Of a stretch of 64,000 bases of DNA, positions 39,207 through 51,169 are shown one piece after another. The translations under genes were made by a program, and so were the position numbers. Position 1 is the first letter of the stretch, and each line of letters begins with the position of its first letter. The stretch is taken from assembly GCF_009870125.1 (NCBI RefSeq), contig NC_046679.1:17608001-17672000 (forward strand), given 5' to 3'. Origin of the DNA: Drosophila pseudoobscura (taxonomy: Eukaryota > Arthropoda > Insecta > Diptera > Drosophilidae). Below the pieces are notes generated by a model, which worked only from the letters and a program-made list of their open reading frames with translations, was not told the origin of the DNA and made no database searches.

Positions 39207-42200
39207 CTATCTACTATTGCTGTTGCTGGGCTGGTTTTCCTTGTCGCGATGCGACTCGCGACCCTTTCTCTCCAGGCGCTGATTCATTTGGAGCTCGATC
39301 TTGGCCAACGACAATTCGTACTCGTGCTTGATGCGGTCGTACTCTCGCTTCATGTGCGCCTCTTTGTCTTCTGCATAGAGCTTGTAGTTGTGGGCCGTCC
39401 GTTTGGCACTCTGATATCGCTGGTGCGCGGATCGCATCGCCTCCTCATGGGTGTCGCGCAGCATCTGCAACTGTTCGCGCCAATGCTGTTCCACCTGCTC
39501 CACAGACTGCTTTTGTGCGTCCCACTGAGCCATCACTGCCTTCATTGACTTGCGCTCAGAGTCGATGCTGGCATGTTGTTCGTCCAGAGTCCGTATGAGC
39601 TCGGTTATGCGCTGGTTCTTTGCCTGGAGCTCGCTGCGACATTTTTGCAGTATGGCCTTCTGCTTCTCTTCCTTGGCCTCCAACATTTCTCCGATCTTTT
39701 CCCGCTCCGCCAGTATGGTTTGTTTGAGCAGCTCGACTTCGTTCTGGCGCTGCTGGAGCTCGCCGCAGACCAGTTGGTAATTGCGCTGAAGGGCGAGGTT
39801 TTTCTCCTCCATCTGTTGCAGGCGGGGAGTGAAACTCTTCAGCTCCACCGCAAACAGTTTGGCCATTTCGTCACGCACTCGCTGCTCGATGCGCTTGATT
39901 CGCTCTTGGCTGAGCTCTCTCGAGGGCTCCTCGGGGGAACTTTGCGTCTTTTTCTGATGATCTCCCTTCGCATTCGCCTCTTCCTGCTGTACAATGTATT
40001 TCTCCATTTTCTTGGCCTTCTCCTTGAGCTCATTGAGGAGACTCTCCTGCTCGATGGACTGCTTAATTTTATCCTCGAGTTCAATCTGGAAGGCTTTGGA
40101 CTGCTCCAGCTCCTCCGAGAGCTGCTTTAAGTCTTTGGCCTGCCTTGAGTTAATATTCTCAAGCTTGAGCATTTGGATCTCAGCCTGAAAGAGGCCGCAT
40201 TCATCATGTAAAAGTATACGTATACAGTAGGCTCGAAAAGACACTTACCTTTGCGATTTCGGAACACTTTTCCACACATCTACTGCAGTTCGCGGAGCTC
40301 TCCTTGGCCACTGCGGCCACCTCTTCGCACTTATCTTGCTCGCATTTTTCGCGCAGGGTCTGCAGCTCTCTCTGGTGACTGGCTTTCTCCGTCTCCAGAA
40401 TGCTCGCCAGCTCCTCCGACTTGAGCTCGGCAATTTGCACGGTGCGCTGGAGATTGGCCAACAGCTGTCGTTGCTCCTGAAGCTCCTTGACAGTGTCCAG
40501 GTCGCGTAGCTTGCGAAGCTCATAGCTGAGGGTATCCTTGTCATTGGCAATGTCTGCGTAGAGTTTCTTTAGCCGTTCCACCTCGCTTTGGGCATCCTTC
40601 AGCAGGATCTTGTGTCGTTCCAACTCCAGACGAAGGTTGTCCGTTGTGTCGCGAGAGCGCAGCTGGCGGTTATCCTGCAGAAGCTGCTCATAGTTCTTTT
40701 TGAGATTATCTTGCTCTTGGTTCACCCTTTCCAGATCCATCTGAACCTTTTTCAGCTGGTTGTCGATCTTCTGGCGCTGCTCATTCACCGCATCCCGCTC
40801 AGCCATCAAAGCTTTCACCTCGTCCTGCAGTTTTGAATCAACTTTAGACCTATGTTCCAGCTCCTCCAGCTCCTGTTGCATGTTCTTAATGCGGCTCTCT
40901 AGACGCATCTTGTCCTCTTTTAGCGTGGCAAGCTGCACCAGGGACTGGTTCTCCTGCCCGCGAAGGAGGCGCAGCTCGTGGTTGCGCTCTTCCAGCAGCT
41001 TTTCCAGCTTGCGAACTTCATCCCTCATGTTCTTGAGATTGCTCAGAGCTCGGTAGAGCTCCTGCTTGATGTGACCTATGCGATCGGCGGGATTAAGCGG
41101 CGTGCCCCCTACCAAACGCGTCGAAGCAGCCCGTGGGCTGCTTCCGTCCGTTTGGTTTTGCATCAACAGTGTATCCATCAGATCCAGCTCTGCTGTGGTC
41201 CCACTAAGATGCCCGTTCAGGAGGGCTATGGTCTGCTCCATGGCGGCGATCTTGGCCTCCAACTCCCTGATGTACTGCTGCTGTCGCGTGCACTCTTGCT
41301 CGTAGTTGGGCTTGCTACCAAGCTGCTGGCACCGACTCTGGGCCACATCTAGAGCTCCGTTCAGCTCATTTATCGTGGCTGCTTTTTCTCGTAGGGTGGC
41401 ATCTAGCTTGGACTGCAGTGCGTTGTAGCGAGCGGTCATTTTTTCCAGTTCGTTCTGTTTTTTGTTCAGCTGATCTGTGCTTTGGCTTAGCTGCTCCTGC
41501 AGAAGCTCGCACTGTGCTCGATTATGCTCCTCCAACATCCTAATGCGAGAGTCCGCGATGCGATCGTCACGCTTGTGGACATCACGCTCCACCATGTCAT
41601 ACTTGGACTTTAGATCGGAAACCATCGCCCGTGTCAACTCCAGCTGCCCCTCCAGCTGGGTGTTGTCCTCTTCCAGACGTTTCTTTTCATCACGCAGCTT
41701 CACCATGCAGCTCTCCTGGTTTGAGCACTTCGCTTTCGTATCCACCAGCAGCTCATGTGTATTCTGCTTCTCTCGCAATGCCCGGTCCAGCTCCGCCTGC
41801 AAGATGCGAACGCGCTTTTGCTCTTCATCCAGCTTCTTCAGAGCATCTGTGGCTTGCTGACTGATATGATCGCGCTCGTGAGACTTGGATTCCAGCATCA
41901 TTTTTAGCTTGTGAATTTCGCTGGCATGCCGATGGTGATCCTCCTGTGGCTGTACACCTTGAACGGGGTGATGGTGATGCGGCTGTTCGGGCAACAAATC
42001 TGACTGGTAATTCGTAGTCGAATCGATTGTACTTTCGTCATCATCCAGATCATCGAAGGCATTCTCCAACAAGTTGCCCAGCTAAAACCGCAGAGTAATA
42101 ATGTATGTTATGTTTTTTTTTTAATTTAATATTTACGCACCTCCTCGTCGCGCCGTTTCTGATCCTCTAGAGCTTCTTCTTCTTCTTGACGCTCCAGTGT

Positions 42201-42263
42201 CGAACTCACGTTTAAGGGCTCAGCCCCCTGAAAAAGGCTCATGCCCGGCGTATTCATGTTCAT
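39207..42263 (-). CDS. asl: Asterless, centriole duplication scaffold (CEP152 family)
   Basis: Asl is the fly CEP152 orthologue. It recruits the kinase Plk4 (SAK) and links to Sas-4 at the centriole for duplication and pericentriolar material assembly. Exons 42263-42141, 42081-40249 and 40184-39207 join in phase 0 to 977 residues, close to the ~994 of D. melanogaster. The N-terminus (MNMNTPGMSLFQGAEPLN) is followed by an acidic FDDLDDDES block of the sort that contacts Plk4, then near-continuous coiled coil from about residue 75 to 950 with heptads rich in Leu, Glu, Lys and Gln. The tail ends RDKENQPSNSNSR. The second ATG at 42257 (MNTPG) is an equally good start. Intron 1 has a GTGCGT donor. 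Several antisense frames over this gene are by-products of its codon use. Confidence 0.93.
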
Positions 42264-42348
42264 TTGTTGTCTGAAACAACCCGCGCCAATGCAGCAAGCG
42301 CTGGCTTTTTTGTTTTTGTTAGAGCTGGAGAAACAACGATGTTAACGA

Positions 42349-42436
42349 TTTATCGTTGAAATATACCGTCCGACCCTCAGGAATATACCAAAATATACGG
42401 TCTCATTTTAAAAATATACCGCAAATATAATGACTG
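42349..42436 (-). promoter_or_regulatory. asl promoter module: DRE-like plus motif-6-type ATATACCG repeats
   Basis: Just upstream of asl lies a block beginning TTTATCG, then ATATACCGTCCGACCCTCAG, further ATATACCR repeats and a TCTCATTTT spacer. Reverse-complemented, the units read GGTATAT, matching Ohler core-promoter motif 6. Two more copies of the whole block occur at 59803-59885 and 60668-60750. Confidence 0.65.
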
Positions 42437-43347
42437 AATTCAAGTTCTATTTTACATGGTCCTAGTTTTTGATATTCCGACGAATATTATTAGCTAGATA
42501 ACACAATTTGCCATGCCCACATAATTTTATATATAATCCTTGCTTTTATTGCATTTTGGCTAAAACAACAGTCGCAACGTTTCTGGTATTTGAAAAATTA
42601 TGCGTATATAGCCCTTGTATACCCTATTTCGTTAATTTAATATGAAGATCCGATGTTCTAAACTGTTTTAAAAACGTAATTAACAAAGATAAAAAACAAA
42701 TTGACATTTTTTTAGACACATTAATGCCTATGATTATTATCTTGTATATCCTTATACCTATTCTTGTATATATATGTATATCTTTATACCTATTCTTGGT
42801 TTCTGTAGAAAGACGATGAACTGCAAAATATATTTGAAATATGTTTAAAACAGATACTAAATTGTTTTTTCATTAATTGTATCCTGGGATGACAAACATT
42901 TTCTCAACTCTATAATATCACTAACCATACAGTATACAATAACCATACAGTATATGGTTAGTGTATACTGTATGGTTAGTGATAATATCCATTTCCCCCA
43001 GGGTATGCCCAGAAACATTTTGCGTAAAAAAATATCGTAAAATATATGTTTGATAGTTATCGTAATATCGTTAGTAATGATATTTCTAACTCACTTCTCT
43101 AGGACACATACGCACCTCCTTGTCCTAGTACACCTTGTGACAGACGTGTAGGAATCATGTAGAAATGCCATTCAGAGTTGCTTCCGAACCCCTATCGAAT
43201 ACCAATTTGACAGAACGAATTATGTTGATTTTTTAGATCAGCTTCTGAAACGACAAATTCAAGAACAGTCCTGTTTGATACTTTGTACATCTATGAATAC
43301 TCTAGACGGATTTTTTCTTTTTTCAATTTTTTTCAGTTTTATTAATT
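42437..43347. other. Intergenic region between Rga 3' end and asl promoter
   Basis: AT-rich with no gene visible. It contains the 69-bp palindrome at 42916-42984 and the likely Rga polyadenylation region (AATAAA on the minus strand at about 43338-43343). Confidence 0.7.
42916..42984. repeat. 69-bp near-perfect palindrome built from TAACCATA repeats
   Basis: Base i pairs with 85900-i over 34-base arms around 42950 with only two mismatches (42939/42961 and 42948/42952) and no loop. Each arm itself contains two copies of a TAACCATAC-type unit. This would extrude as a cruciform or form an RNA hairpin. Confidence 0.85.
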
Positions 43348-46076
43348 TTATACAGACTGTCCATTCATAAACGCACTTATATTGGGACATTTATCTAATT
43401 TCTCGGCATCTATTTGGAAAACCTTGGACAATCGTTTCCAACTTTGCGCATCAAAGTAGTAGAAGGTGCCGCGCTCTTTTGTACCATTTTTTTCATATTG
43501 ATTAATGCCAGGAATTCGAGTTATCCATATTTTCTCTTCCACATGATACCGCCACTCGCGACTATGCCTGAATAAAAGAAACCAAACCAGCGATTAGAAA
43601 ATATTACATTAAAAAATTAATAAAACGTAATCACGTACAATTCAGCAGCTGCCATCAATTGCATGATATCGCCGATATTTGTGTAGAAGAGGAAGAAGAG
43701 CAGATCCTCTTGCAGCTTTTTCAGTACCGGCGCCGTAAGCTTATCTCTTATCGCAAAATTGATCAGATATTCGGGTGGCACGTTGAACTCAACGTCTTGT
43801 GCTCTAAGAAATAATAATTCAATTAATTTAAGTATAAACAAACACCACTTTCCGAACACTGATTTTTCTGCTAATCTTTAAATTAGTATTAGGTTCAGGG
43901 CGGTTGTGGTTTTTATTATCTATTTCTATCATCTATTACATAGATTAGCATTGATTTGTGCCGTGTCTCAGGTATTTTACATCAAATCCAACACCTTCAT
44001 TATAATTTAACCAATATGATCTAAAATGAAATACATCGACCCACCTGCAGGGCTGTTCCACGAACGGTCCAGCGAATGTTGTATGCAAGCTCTCTTGTGA
44101 ATTCAGGTTCAAGCCAAGACCCGTCAGATCCGTACCCAAAGAGAGCGTTACCAGGTTGGGATCTGTTTCGGCGGCCCGTATGAACGTCAGCAGGCCTACC
44201 ATGCCGAACTGATTGTTCACCATGGTCGCTGGTATGTTTGTGACCTTGCCTGCGGTTATGGGTGGGAGATAAGGGCCATTAATGTCTAACCTAACGCAGT
44301 GTTAAATGTTCAATTCAATGAAGTGCGGCAATACTCACCATCCGGCGATGTTTGGACGCCGCTCTTCACAAGTTTATCATTGCTGGAATTATCGTTCAGA
44401 TGCTCGCCGACACCACATCCACTGCCGCCAACGCTGCTTCCGCTACCACTGCCCAGGCCGCCGCCGACTCCCATCATGGCATTGCTGCTTGTCACGCTGT
44501 TGACACCACTGCTACCCACCAATCCACCGTGCGAGCTGCCAACGGAACCAATGGCTCCGCTGCCGCCACCACCACCACCTCCGACCACAACGCCGCCCAG
44601 TCCACTGCCGACTGCGCCAAGACCATTGCCGCCTACAACGCCGACGCTGGTACCACTGGTGCCGCTGGATCCGCTGACCACAATTGAGTTCATTGCCTTT
44701 TCCGTGCCGTCCAGATGGTTATCTGTGACTCCGCCAGTGGCGGAGCCGCCAGAGCCAACGCCCCCGCTGTTGCTGCTCCCCACTGCGTTCGTTGTGCCAT
44801 CCGAGTTTTGAGTGCCCGGTAACGCAGGGAAGTCCTCGTTGGACATCGTGAACTCCGATTGCTCTGACGTCGGCTGCTTCACCATGCCAACTGAAAGCGA
44901 ATCGAAAGCAAATTGAACAGAAAGTGTGGATGAGTGAAGTGCTTTCAGCTGGGAAGGCGTATCAATTTGTTTATCTAATGGCTACAACAGCACCGCTTCT
45001 CCGAATTAGTAACAGACAAATACTTTAGCATAATTATGTGGGCCAAAAACAGAAACAGATCAAGCCAGTAGTAATCCGATCCGAACCGAACCGATACGAT
45101 CCGATCAACAGGCCGAGCCAACACACGGGATACAAGAGATACAAGAGATAGGATGCACAGAACACACGGGACACACATGCCACAAATAGTTATCGTAATT
45201 GTAAACATTAAATAATAATAAAAAAGAAGTGGATTTTGATTTGAACTCACAAGAGGTAAAGAAATTACCATAGGGTTTGCTGCCCGGCGGCTGGAGCGGA
45301 TTCGATTGGGGCAGTGTTTGGTCGTTCTGGCCGCGCGACGTTAGCGACGGAAACTCCGTGGGATCGAGTAGGGCAGGTGTGGAGACATCAGCTCCACTGC
45401 CTCCGAACACGTGGAAGTTGTTCAATGGACCCCCACCGCCACCCGTTCCGTAGCCGCCGCGACCCGTCTGCATGAAGTTTCCCATGTTCGACTGTGGAAC
45501 GGAAAAAAACAGAAGTCAGAAGTCAGAAATCAGATGTCAGATGTCCGCAGAGGAAATCCTCCTGCAGGGGACTTACCATGGGTCCACTGCCTAGCCCCTG
45601 CATGGCACGCCGCTCCACAAACTGGCGCTGTCCGAAAAGGTTCGCGTTTCGACTGCCGCTCGACAAGGCGGGCCCGCCAACCGATAGCTGCGCATTGCGG
45701 TTCGGCGATAACTGGGGCTGCTGCTGTGGCTGTTGTTGCTGCGTCTGCCCATAATTCGCTGCACCTGGATAAGAGTTGGCAAAGTCTGAAGCACTGGGTT
45801 ATAACAAGATACTTGTTTGGAAATGCAGGCGTTACACTTGCTTACCGGTTTGGAACATGCCAGACGTGGGTGTTACATGGCCGGTCAGAGAGCTACCACC
45901 GAAGCCGCCCGTTGTCCGTCCAGCTAACGCCGCGTTCGCTATGCTTCTTGGGGGTTGTTGGAAATTTAAATTCGCCATAATCTGCAAAGGCAAAGAATCG
46001 CTTAATTAGATGTTGGCTGGGTCAATCCCCATCCCCAATCCCCAACCTTTCCATGAACGGTATTATCTAAATTCAT
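43348..46076 (-). CDS. Rga: Regena / NOT2, CCR4-NOT complex subunit
   Basis: NOT2 is a core subunit of the CCR4-NOT deadenylase, which shortens poly(A) tails and represses mRNAs. Exons 46076-46047, 45981-45846, 45785-45577, 45491-45269, 44890-44339, 44249-44045, 43803-43639 and 43567-43348 join to 579 residues. Signatures shared with human CNOT2: GHVTPTSG, a GMVKQP...NEDFPALPG segment, MVNNQFGMVGLLTFIRAAE, LGLNLNSQE, and the C-terminal NOT-box domain (about 452-560) with DVEFNVPPEYL and ERGTFYYFDAQSWK. A Gly/Ser-rich linker (44400-44780) is specific to flies. The first in-frame ATG gives MNLDNTVHGKIMANLN. The first intron's donor GTTGGG is weak. Upstream of this ATG the frame stays coding-like back to a splice acceptor (see 46077-46144), so the true start may lie further upstream. 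Confidence 0.9.
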
Positions 46077-46144
46077 AGTACGATTGGGGCTATCGCGAGC
46101 GAGCCCATATGCGCCATACGAAGCGCCTCCAAAATCAGTGTCCT
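46077..46144 (-). CDS. Rga: Rga upstream coding extension of the first exon (start unresolved)
   Basis: Directly upstream of the chosen Rga ATG, in the same frame, the sequence reads EDTDFGGASYGAYGLARD SPNRT back to an acceptor CACCAG|AG at 46144. The exon 46144-46047 is 98 nt, so an incoming phase of 1 gives an outgoing phase of 0, matching the next exon. The peptide resembles the human CNOT2 stretch FGASLYGQQSALGLP that precedes the HVTPTTG motif. A still more distal exon carrying the true start is expected between 46.2 and 48.3 kb but was not found. Confidence 0.55.
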
Positions 46145-48640
46145 CTGGTGTATAAACAAAAGTTTGTTTATTATGACTCACTTTGGCTTACAATTTGATA
46201 ACCCCACACCACAGATAAACATCGCCCGCCGCTGAATTTGCACATCCGTATGTATGTATGCCTGATACAGGAGACACAATAAACAATAAACAACCCAAAA
46301 CTGTTCCCAGTTTTAGTTGAACTCCAACCCAAACCCAAACCCGACAGAGAGATCATCTCCACAAAAATGCTGAGCTTAACTCCAATAATGAAGTGAAGTG
46401 CTGCTGAAAGCGAGTAAACAGAAGCTGCAGGCTCGCTTTGCAGCACCTTTCGCTATAAGTTATAAGATTAAATGGCCGCCAGTCAGCTGTCAATGTGCAG
46501 AATATCAGAAGAGAGGCAACAAATAAAGCAGAAGGGCACACGCACACATATGTGTAGCACATAAAGGCTGGAGCAATTATTGGTGATTCTCTTTGGCCGT
46601 GGTACACATGGTATGCATGTACAAGTATGTATGCATGTACAATGGTGTAGGTGAAAAAGCCAGAACCAGAATGCGCGGCAGCAGGATGCCTATAGGAAAG
46701 ACGAGGAGAAATAAGTGAAATGTAAAAGGATACTCCTGCACTAGTCTTTCGATCAATTATGGATGTAGGGAGTGCAGTGCGAAAAGGTATGCGATTCACG
46801 CTCGCACTCTCAGCACTCTATCTGCCTTTGTTGGTGTTTGTGCGAGCGCAGCATTACCATTGTTCTTCAGGCCCAGCAGGTATGCGGCAGGCACCTGTCT
46901 GTCGTCAGTACTGGGATATTACATGCCACTTATGTTTGCTCATTTTTGCTTTTTTTTTTGGAAGCCAAGGCGTCTTGAGAGAGACTGATAATCGGGTTAC
47001 ATCGCCAATGCCATCTATTTTACGTGCGTGTGTAACTTTATCAGCTGACCAGGCGGGAGCTTTTCAACACTACTCTGATGCTAACGGCGCTTACAACAAA
47101 CACTCGAGTGTAGTTTTGGTCGCGATGGCAAAATAGCCTTGGAACAACAAAACCTCTTCTGCCTCTACCTCGACTTACCTAAATTAACGTTAGATGATAG
47201 TGCGCCTTCTTCCACTTCCACTGTTAATGTGTGCTTTCCACTCGCTTGCAATCGACTCGAACTGCTACCAACAACAACATACACTGAACCGATCGTTCTC
47301 ACCGCATTTAACATTCCAAGGCGACAAGGTGGACGTCGTTGCTGTCGTCGTCGTGGTCCTGGCGCCGTATCCGTTTCGGCGGCACAGGGAAAAATGGGCC
47401 GAAGGGAAAGCAATTGGGCGATCTGCTGCTGCTGGCCTACGTTTATTCTGATGGGCAGTCGGAGGTTAGCGTTCAGCGTTGTTTGCGCGCTCACACACAC
47501 ACACACACACGAGAGAGAAGAGCGCGGCGGGCGGCAAATATTCAAACGGGACACACAGGATATATGTATTCCCTTTACACGCACACAAGCACAGCCCGAT
47601 GCTGGCGATGATGCGCAAAGTGTAGTGGGTAGCGAGAGGAGAGGTTAGTTAGTATTTTTCCGCGCCGTGTCGTCCCTAAATATATTGCATATATATGTAT
47701 GTGTATATGCTTCGTCTGTATGCAGCGTGGTCTTCGTCGCTCACGAGGGAAGGAGTACCGAAGGATGTTAATGCCTTTCAGAGGCAAAAAGTTTTCAATT
47801 TTCTGCGCCGCTGTGGGGTCCACAAATTTCACGTACAATGCTACACTTGGCAAACTTCGCACGAAACTTGATGTCTGGGTATAACGTCTGTCTTACGCGT
47901 TTTAATGCAATTGTTTGCCTTGGTTTATGTATATTATTGTAGTGGTTTTATTTTGTAAGTAAATAATTGCTTGCTATTGCGCTGTTGTCTCTGCTTCTTT
48001 CCCTACTGCACAAGTACTGTGTCTGTGTGTGTCTGTCTTTGTTTTCTCAGTTCATTGAAATTTCACCCGAGCTAGCGAATTGGGCAAATTTCGCTGCGTG
48101 ATTTGCGTATTTTTTACGCCTCTCACAGTTTAATGCACTTCGCTTCGTTGTAGGGAAACGTGTGTAATTTACTATTGATAGGCAATAAACAATTATTTAG
48201 CGCCCCAAATGGCTTTAAATTGTACACAAAAAATGTTCCGCAAAAACTTTGTGGCTGTCACGAATACAAACACACAGGAATTAGGGATGTAAAATTTGGG
48301 TATCGATGCAAATGTCATATCGATAGTTTTTCAGCGACAGGGTTGTCGCGGCTTCGTTGCCTTGGCATCTCTCTGGAAATAAAAAGGAATTCAAATAACA
48401 AGCAAATATAATCTTTTAAGACTCATACATTTGCTTTATTAAATTTGTACAAAGTAGCCCACTGCTCTCTTATATATAGGGCACTTTCTTCGCCTGTTAG
48501 AGTGTAGTGCTGCAAAGATTCGGTTTTTGCACACAAAATATCGATGCACCAAGGTTTAAAAGTATCGGCCAAATCGATACAATTAAAGAATTATAATTTG
48601 CAGACAGAAATCGGAACTTTAATCAAAAATCAAACAAATT
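46145..48640. other. Rga-Atu divergent intergenic region
   Basis: It probably contains 5' untranslated exons of Rga (minus) and the Atu promoter (plus). There is a (CA)n run at about 47493-47510 and GTCGTC-type repeats near 47333-47357. Open frames on both strands (up to 169 codons) have no recognisable domain. DRE-type ATCGAT sites cluster at 48302-48325 and 48537-48580. Confidence 0.55.
48537..48585 (+). promoter_or_regulatory. Atu promoter DRE-type sites
   Basis: AATATCGATGCACC and AAATCGATACAATT lie 60-105 bases upstream of the Atu start codon. Two more sites (GTATCGATGCAAA and ATATCGATAG) lie about 240 bases further upstream. These fit the DREF-type promoters of ubiquitously expressed fly genes. 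Confidence 0.6.
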
Positions 48641-50978
48641 ATGGGCGACCCAACCTCAGATGATGAAAGTGGTATGTTTAATTACGCCCAGATCTTGCGG
48701 CAACTGTACTAAATGCTTTTTCCTTAGGCTCGTCTGGTTCCAGTCGCAGTGGCAGCCGCAGTCGCAGTGCCACTCCGCACGGTAGCGCGCCGGGGTAGGT
48801 TTTTGAAGTGTTCTTACTGAATACGAAAGGAAATACATGTTCAACTGCATTTTAGTTCTCCACGAAGTCGTAAATCTGGAAGCGGAAGTCCCCGTTCACG
48901 TTCCGTCTCGAGATCATCCCGATCAGGCTCTGAATCGCACCGCAGTGCCCGTTCGGGGTCGGTCCATAGTCGTCGTTCGGGATCCAGGCAAAGTCATCGC
49001 TCTGAGTCGACGCACAGCAGACACTCTGGATCAGGCCACAGCAAACGAGCTGACTCTGTCCGCAGTAAACGCTCTGCGTCTGCCCATAGCAAACGCTCTG
49101 GATCTGCGCATAGCAAACGCTCTGGGTCTGCCCATAGCAAACGATCTGGGTCAGCGCACAGCAGACGGTCTGGCTCTGCCCACAGCAGACGATCTGACTC
49201 TGCCCACAGCAAGCACTCTGGTTCTCCCCAGAGCAACCGATCCCACAGTCGCAGCCGCAGTCGCTTCCGTAGCGCCACACCGAAAGGCAGCGGGAATGAG
49301 GAATCGCGCTCGAATTCTCCAAATCTTCAAATTGACGATGAACGCGCCAACTCAAAGAGTAAGAGCCGCAGCCGCAGCGGCAGTCGCACCTCCAGGTCCC
49401 GCTCCAAGACGGGTTCGCCACGTTCCAAGTCGGGCACTCCCTCGCGTAGCCGGAGTCGTAGCGGCTCTGGATCCGGCAGCGACATTGCTGCGCCCAAAAA
49501 GATGCCGCGTCGGGCAAGTGGCTCGGAAAATGAGAAACGCAAGAGCGGAAGCGACAGCGACATGGAAACCTCACCCACAAAGGCCAAGAAGTCGCGTTTG
49601 ATTGACTCGGATAGCGAAAGCGACAAGGAAGAGGTAATCCTATCCCATCTAAAGATTGGGCAATTTATGTAACGTTTAATGCCAACATTTTCAGACCAAG
49701 AAAGCTCCTGCCGCCGCGGACATCTTTGGCGATGCGGATGACATCAGCGATGACGAGGAAGAGCCGCCGACCACAAGAAAATCTCCACGTTCGCGAAGTC
49801 GCAGCAGGAGCAAGTCCCGATCCCGTAGTCGCTCCGTAAGCCGTTCTCGATCTCGGTCCAGGTCCAGGTCCCGGTCTCGGTCCCGCGCCAGAGCGCGCCC
49901 GGAAGCAGCGCCCAAGGAGTTGGAGCCGGAGCCATTGCCCGAAACCCGAATCGATGCGGAAATCCCGCGCATAGCTGCGGATCTCGGCAAGGAGCAGCAC
50001 TTCATCAAGCTGCCAAATTTTTTGTCTGTGGTTACGCATCCCTTTGACCCGGAGACTTACGAAGACGAGATTGACGAGGAGGAGACCATGGACGAGGAGG
50101 GCCGCCAGCGCATCAAGCTCAAGGTGAGCAACACCATCCGTTGGCGCGAGTTCATGAACAACAAGGGGGACATGGTCCGGGAGTCGAACGCCCGGTTCGT
50201 GCGATGGTCGGATGGGAGCATGTCCCTCCACCTGGGCAATGAGATCTTTGACGCCTATCGACAGCCCCTGCTGGGCGACCACAACCATCTCTTCATACGC
50301 CAGGGCACCGGTCTCCAGGGTCAGGCCGTGTTTCGCACCAAACTGACCTTCAGACCGCACTCGACGGAGTCGTTTACTCACAAGAAGATGACCATGTCGC
50401 TGGCGGACCGCTCGAGCAAGACCAGTGGCATCAAGATACTCACGCAGGTTGGCAAGGACCCCACCACCGACCGCCCCAGCCAGCTCAAGGAGGAGGAGGC
50501 CAAGCTGCGCCAGGCCATGCGCAATCAGCACAAGGCACAGCCCAAGAAGAAGAAGGCTGGAACGGGAGAGCCGCTCATCGGCGGTGGCACCTCCTCTTAC
50601 CAGCACGATGACGGCAGCGACGACGAGAATGCCATCAGCCTTAGCGCCATAAAGAATCGCTACAAGAAAGGATCCGCCGGCGGCGTCCAGCCCGAGCCCA
50701 AGGCTTCCACCATCTACTCCTCAGACGAGGATGAGGGCTCCGACTTCGAGGCGCGCCGCAGCAAGAAGGTGGACAAGGCCAAGGCCAGCAAGGCACTCAG
50801 GGACTCCGACAGCGAGTCCGACGCAGGAAGTGCCAAAAGCGCAAAAAGTGGCGGCCGAGCGGGCAGCGCCAGCGGCAGCGACGACGATGGAAGCCGCAAA
50901 AGCGGCACCAGCAAATCCGGCAGTGGCAGTGGGAGTGGAAGCGGTTCCGGCAGCGGCTCAGGAAGCGACAATGAATAA
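48641..50978 (+). CDS. Atu: Another transcription unit, Leo1 subunit of the PAF1 complex
   Basis: Leo1 is a nuclear PAF1-complex subunit acting in RNA polymerase II elongation and histone modification. Exons 48641-48671, 48728-48794, 48856-49633 and 49695-50978 join to 719 residues (D. melanogaster about 725). The N-terminal half is Arg/Ser-rich and includes octapeptide repeats of the RSGSAHSK type encoded by a 24-bp tandem repeat at about 49020-49229. The conserved Leo1 domain lies at about 373-545, with [59 protein letters not shown] and [19 protein letters not shown]. The C-terminus is a Ser/Asp/Gly-rich acidic tail ending GSDNE. The start [10 protein letters not shown] fits a short first exon with phase 1. 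An AATAAA lies about 36 bases after the stop. Confidence 0.95.
49020..49229 (+). repeat. Atu: 24-bp coding minisatellite in Atu (RSGSAHSK octapeptides)
   Basis: About nine head-to-tail 24-bp units encode variants of the octapeptide RSGSAHSK (K/R and G/D/A changes). The period is a multiple of three so copy number can vary without frameshift. Confidence 0.85.
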
Positions 50979-51169
50979 ATTATCTATTAGATCTGTCTAT
51001 TTCCTTGATTATTGTAATAAAAGCTTAAACAGTTGGTACTCCCATATAGCACAATACTTATTAATGGAGAGGCATGACCTTGCTCGAATCTAGCTCGTTT
51101 CTTGTCCCAATAATAAAGCCCGTCTTTCAAAGGACTATGAATATAATCGTTCCTCTATCAGCTACATGA

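Noticed and set aside
39249-41864. Long plus-strand frames antisense to asl (up to 185 codons, Leu-rich)
   Set aside because: They mirror the Glu/Gln/Lys-rich coiled-coil codons of asl and have no independent evidence.
44299-44811. Pro/Leu-rich 170-codon frame opposite the Rga Gly/Ser linker
   Set aside because: The GGN/AGN codons of Rga read as Pro/Thr on the opposite strand; this is a compositional shadow.
46596-46650. Repeated ATGCATGTACAAGTATGTATGCATG near 46.6 kb as a regulatory array
   Set aside because: Simple ATGCATGTA-type microsatellite drift of a kind seen all over this window.
46759-47648. Plus-strand frames of 125 and 169 codons upstream of Atu
   Set aside because: The first has a superficially signal-like N-terminus, but there is no domain, no conserved pattern, and it lies in the Rga leader region.
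48852-50606. Minus-strand frames opposite Atu (242 and 313 codons)
   Set aside because: Tandem 24-bp repeats and a GC-rich coding strand keep the reverse frame open; no family motif is present.
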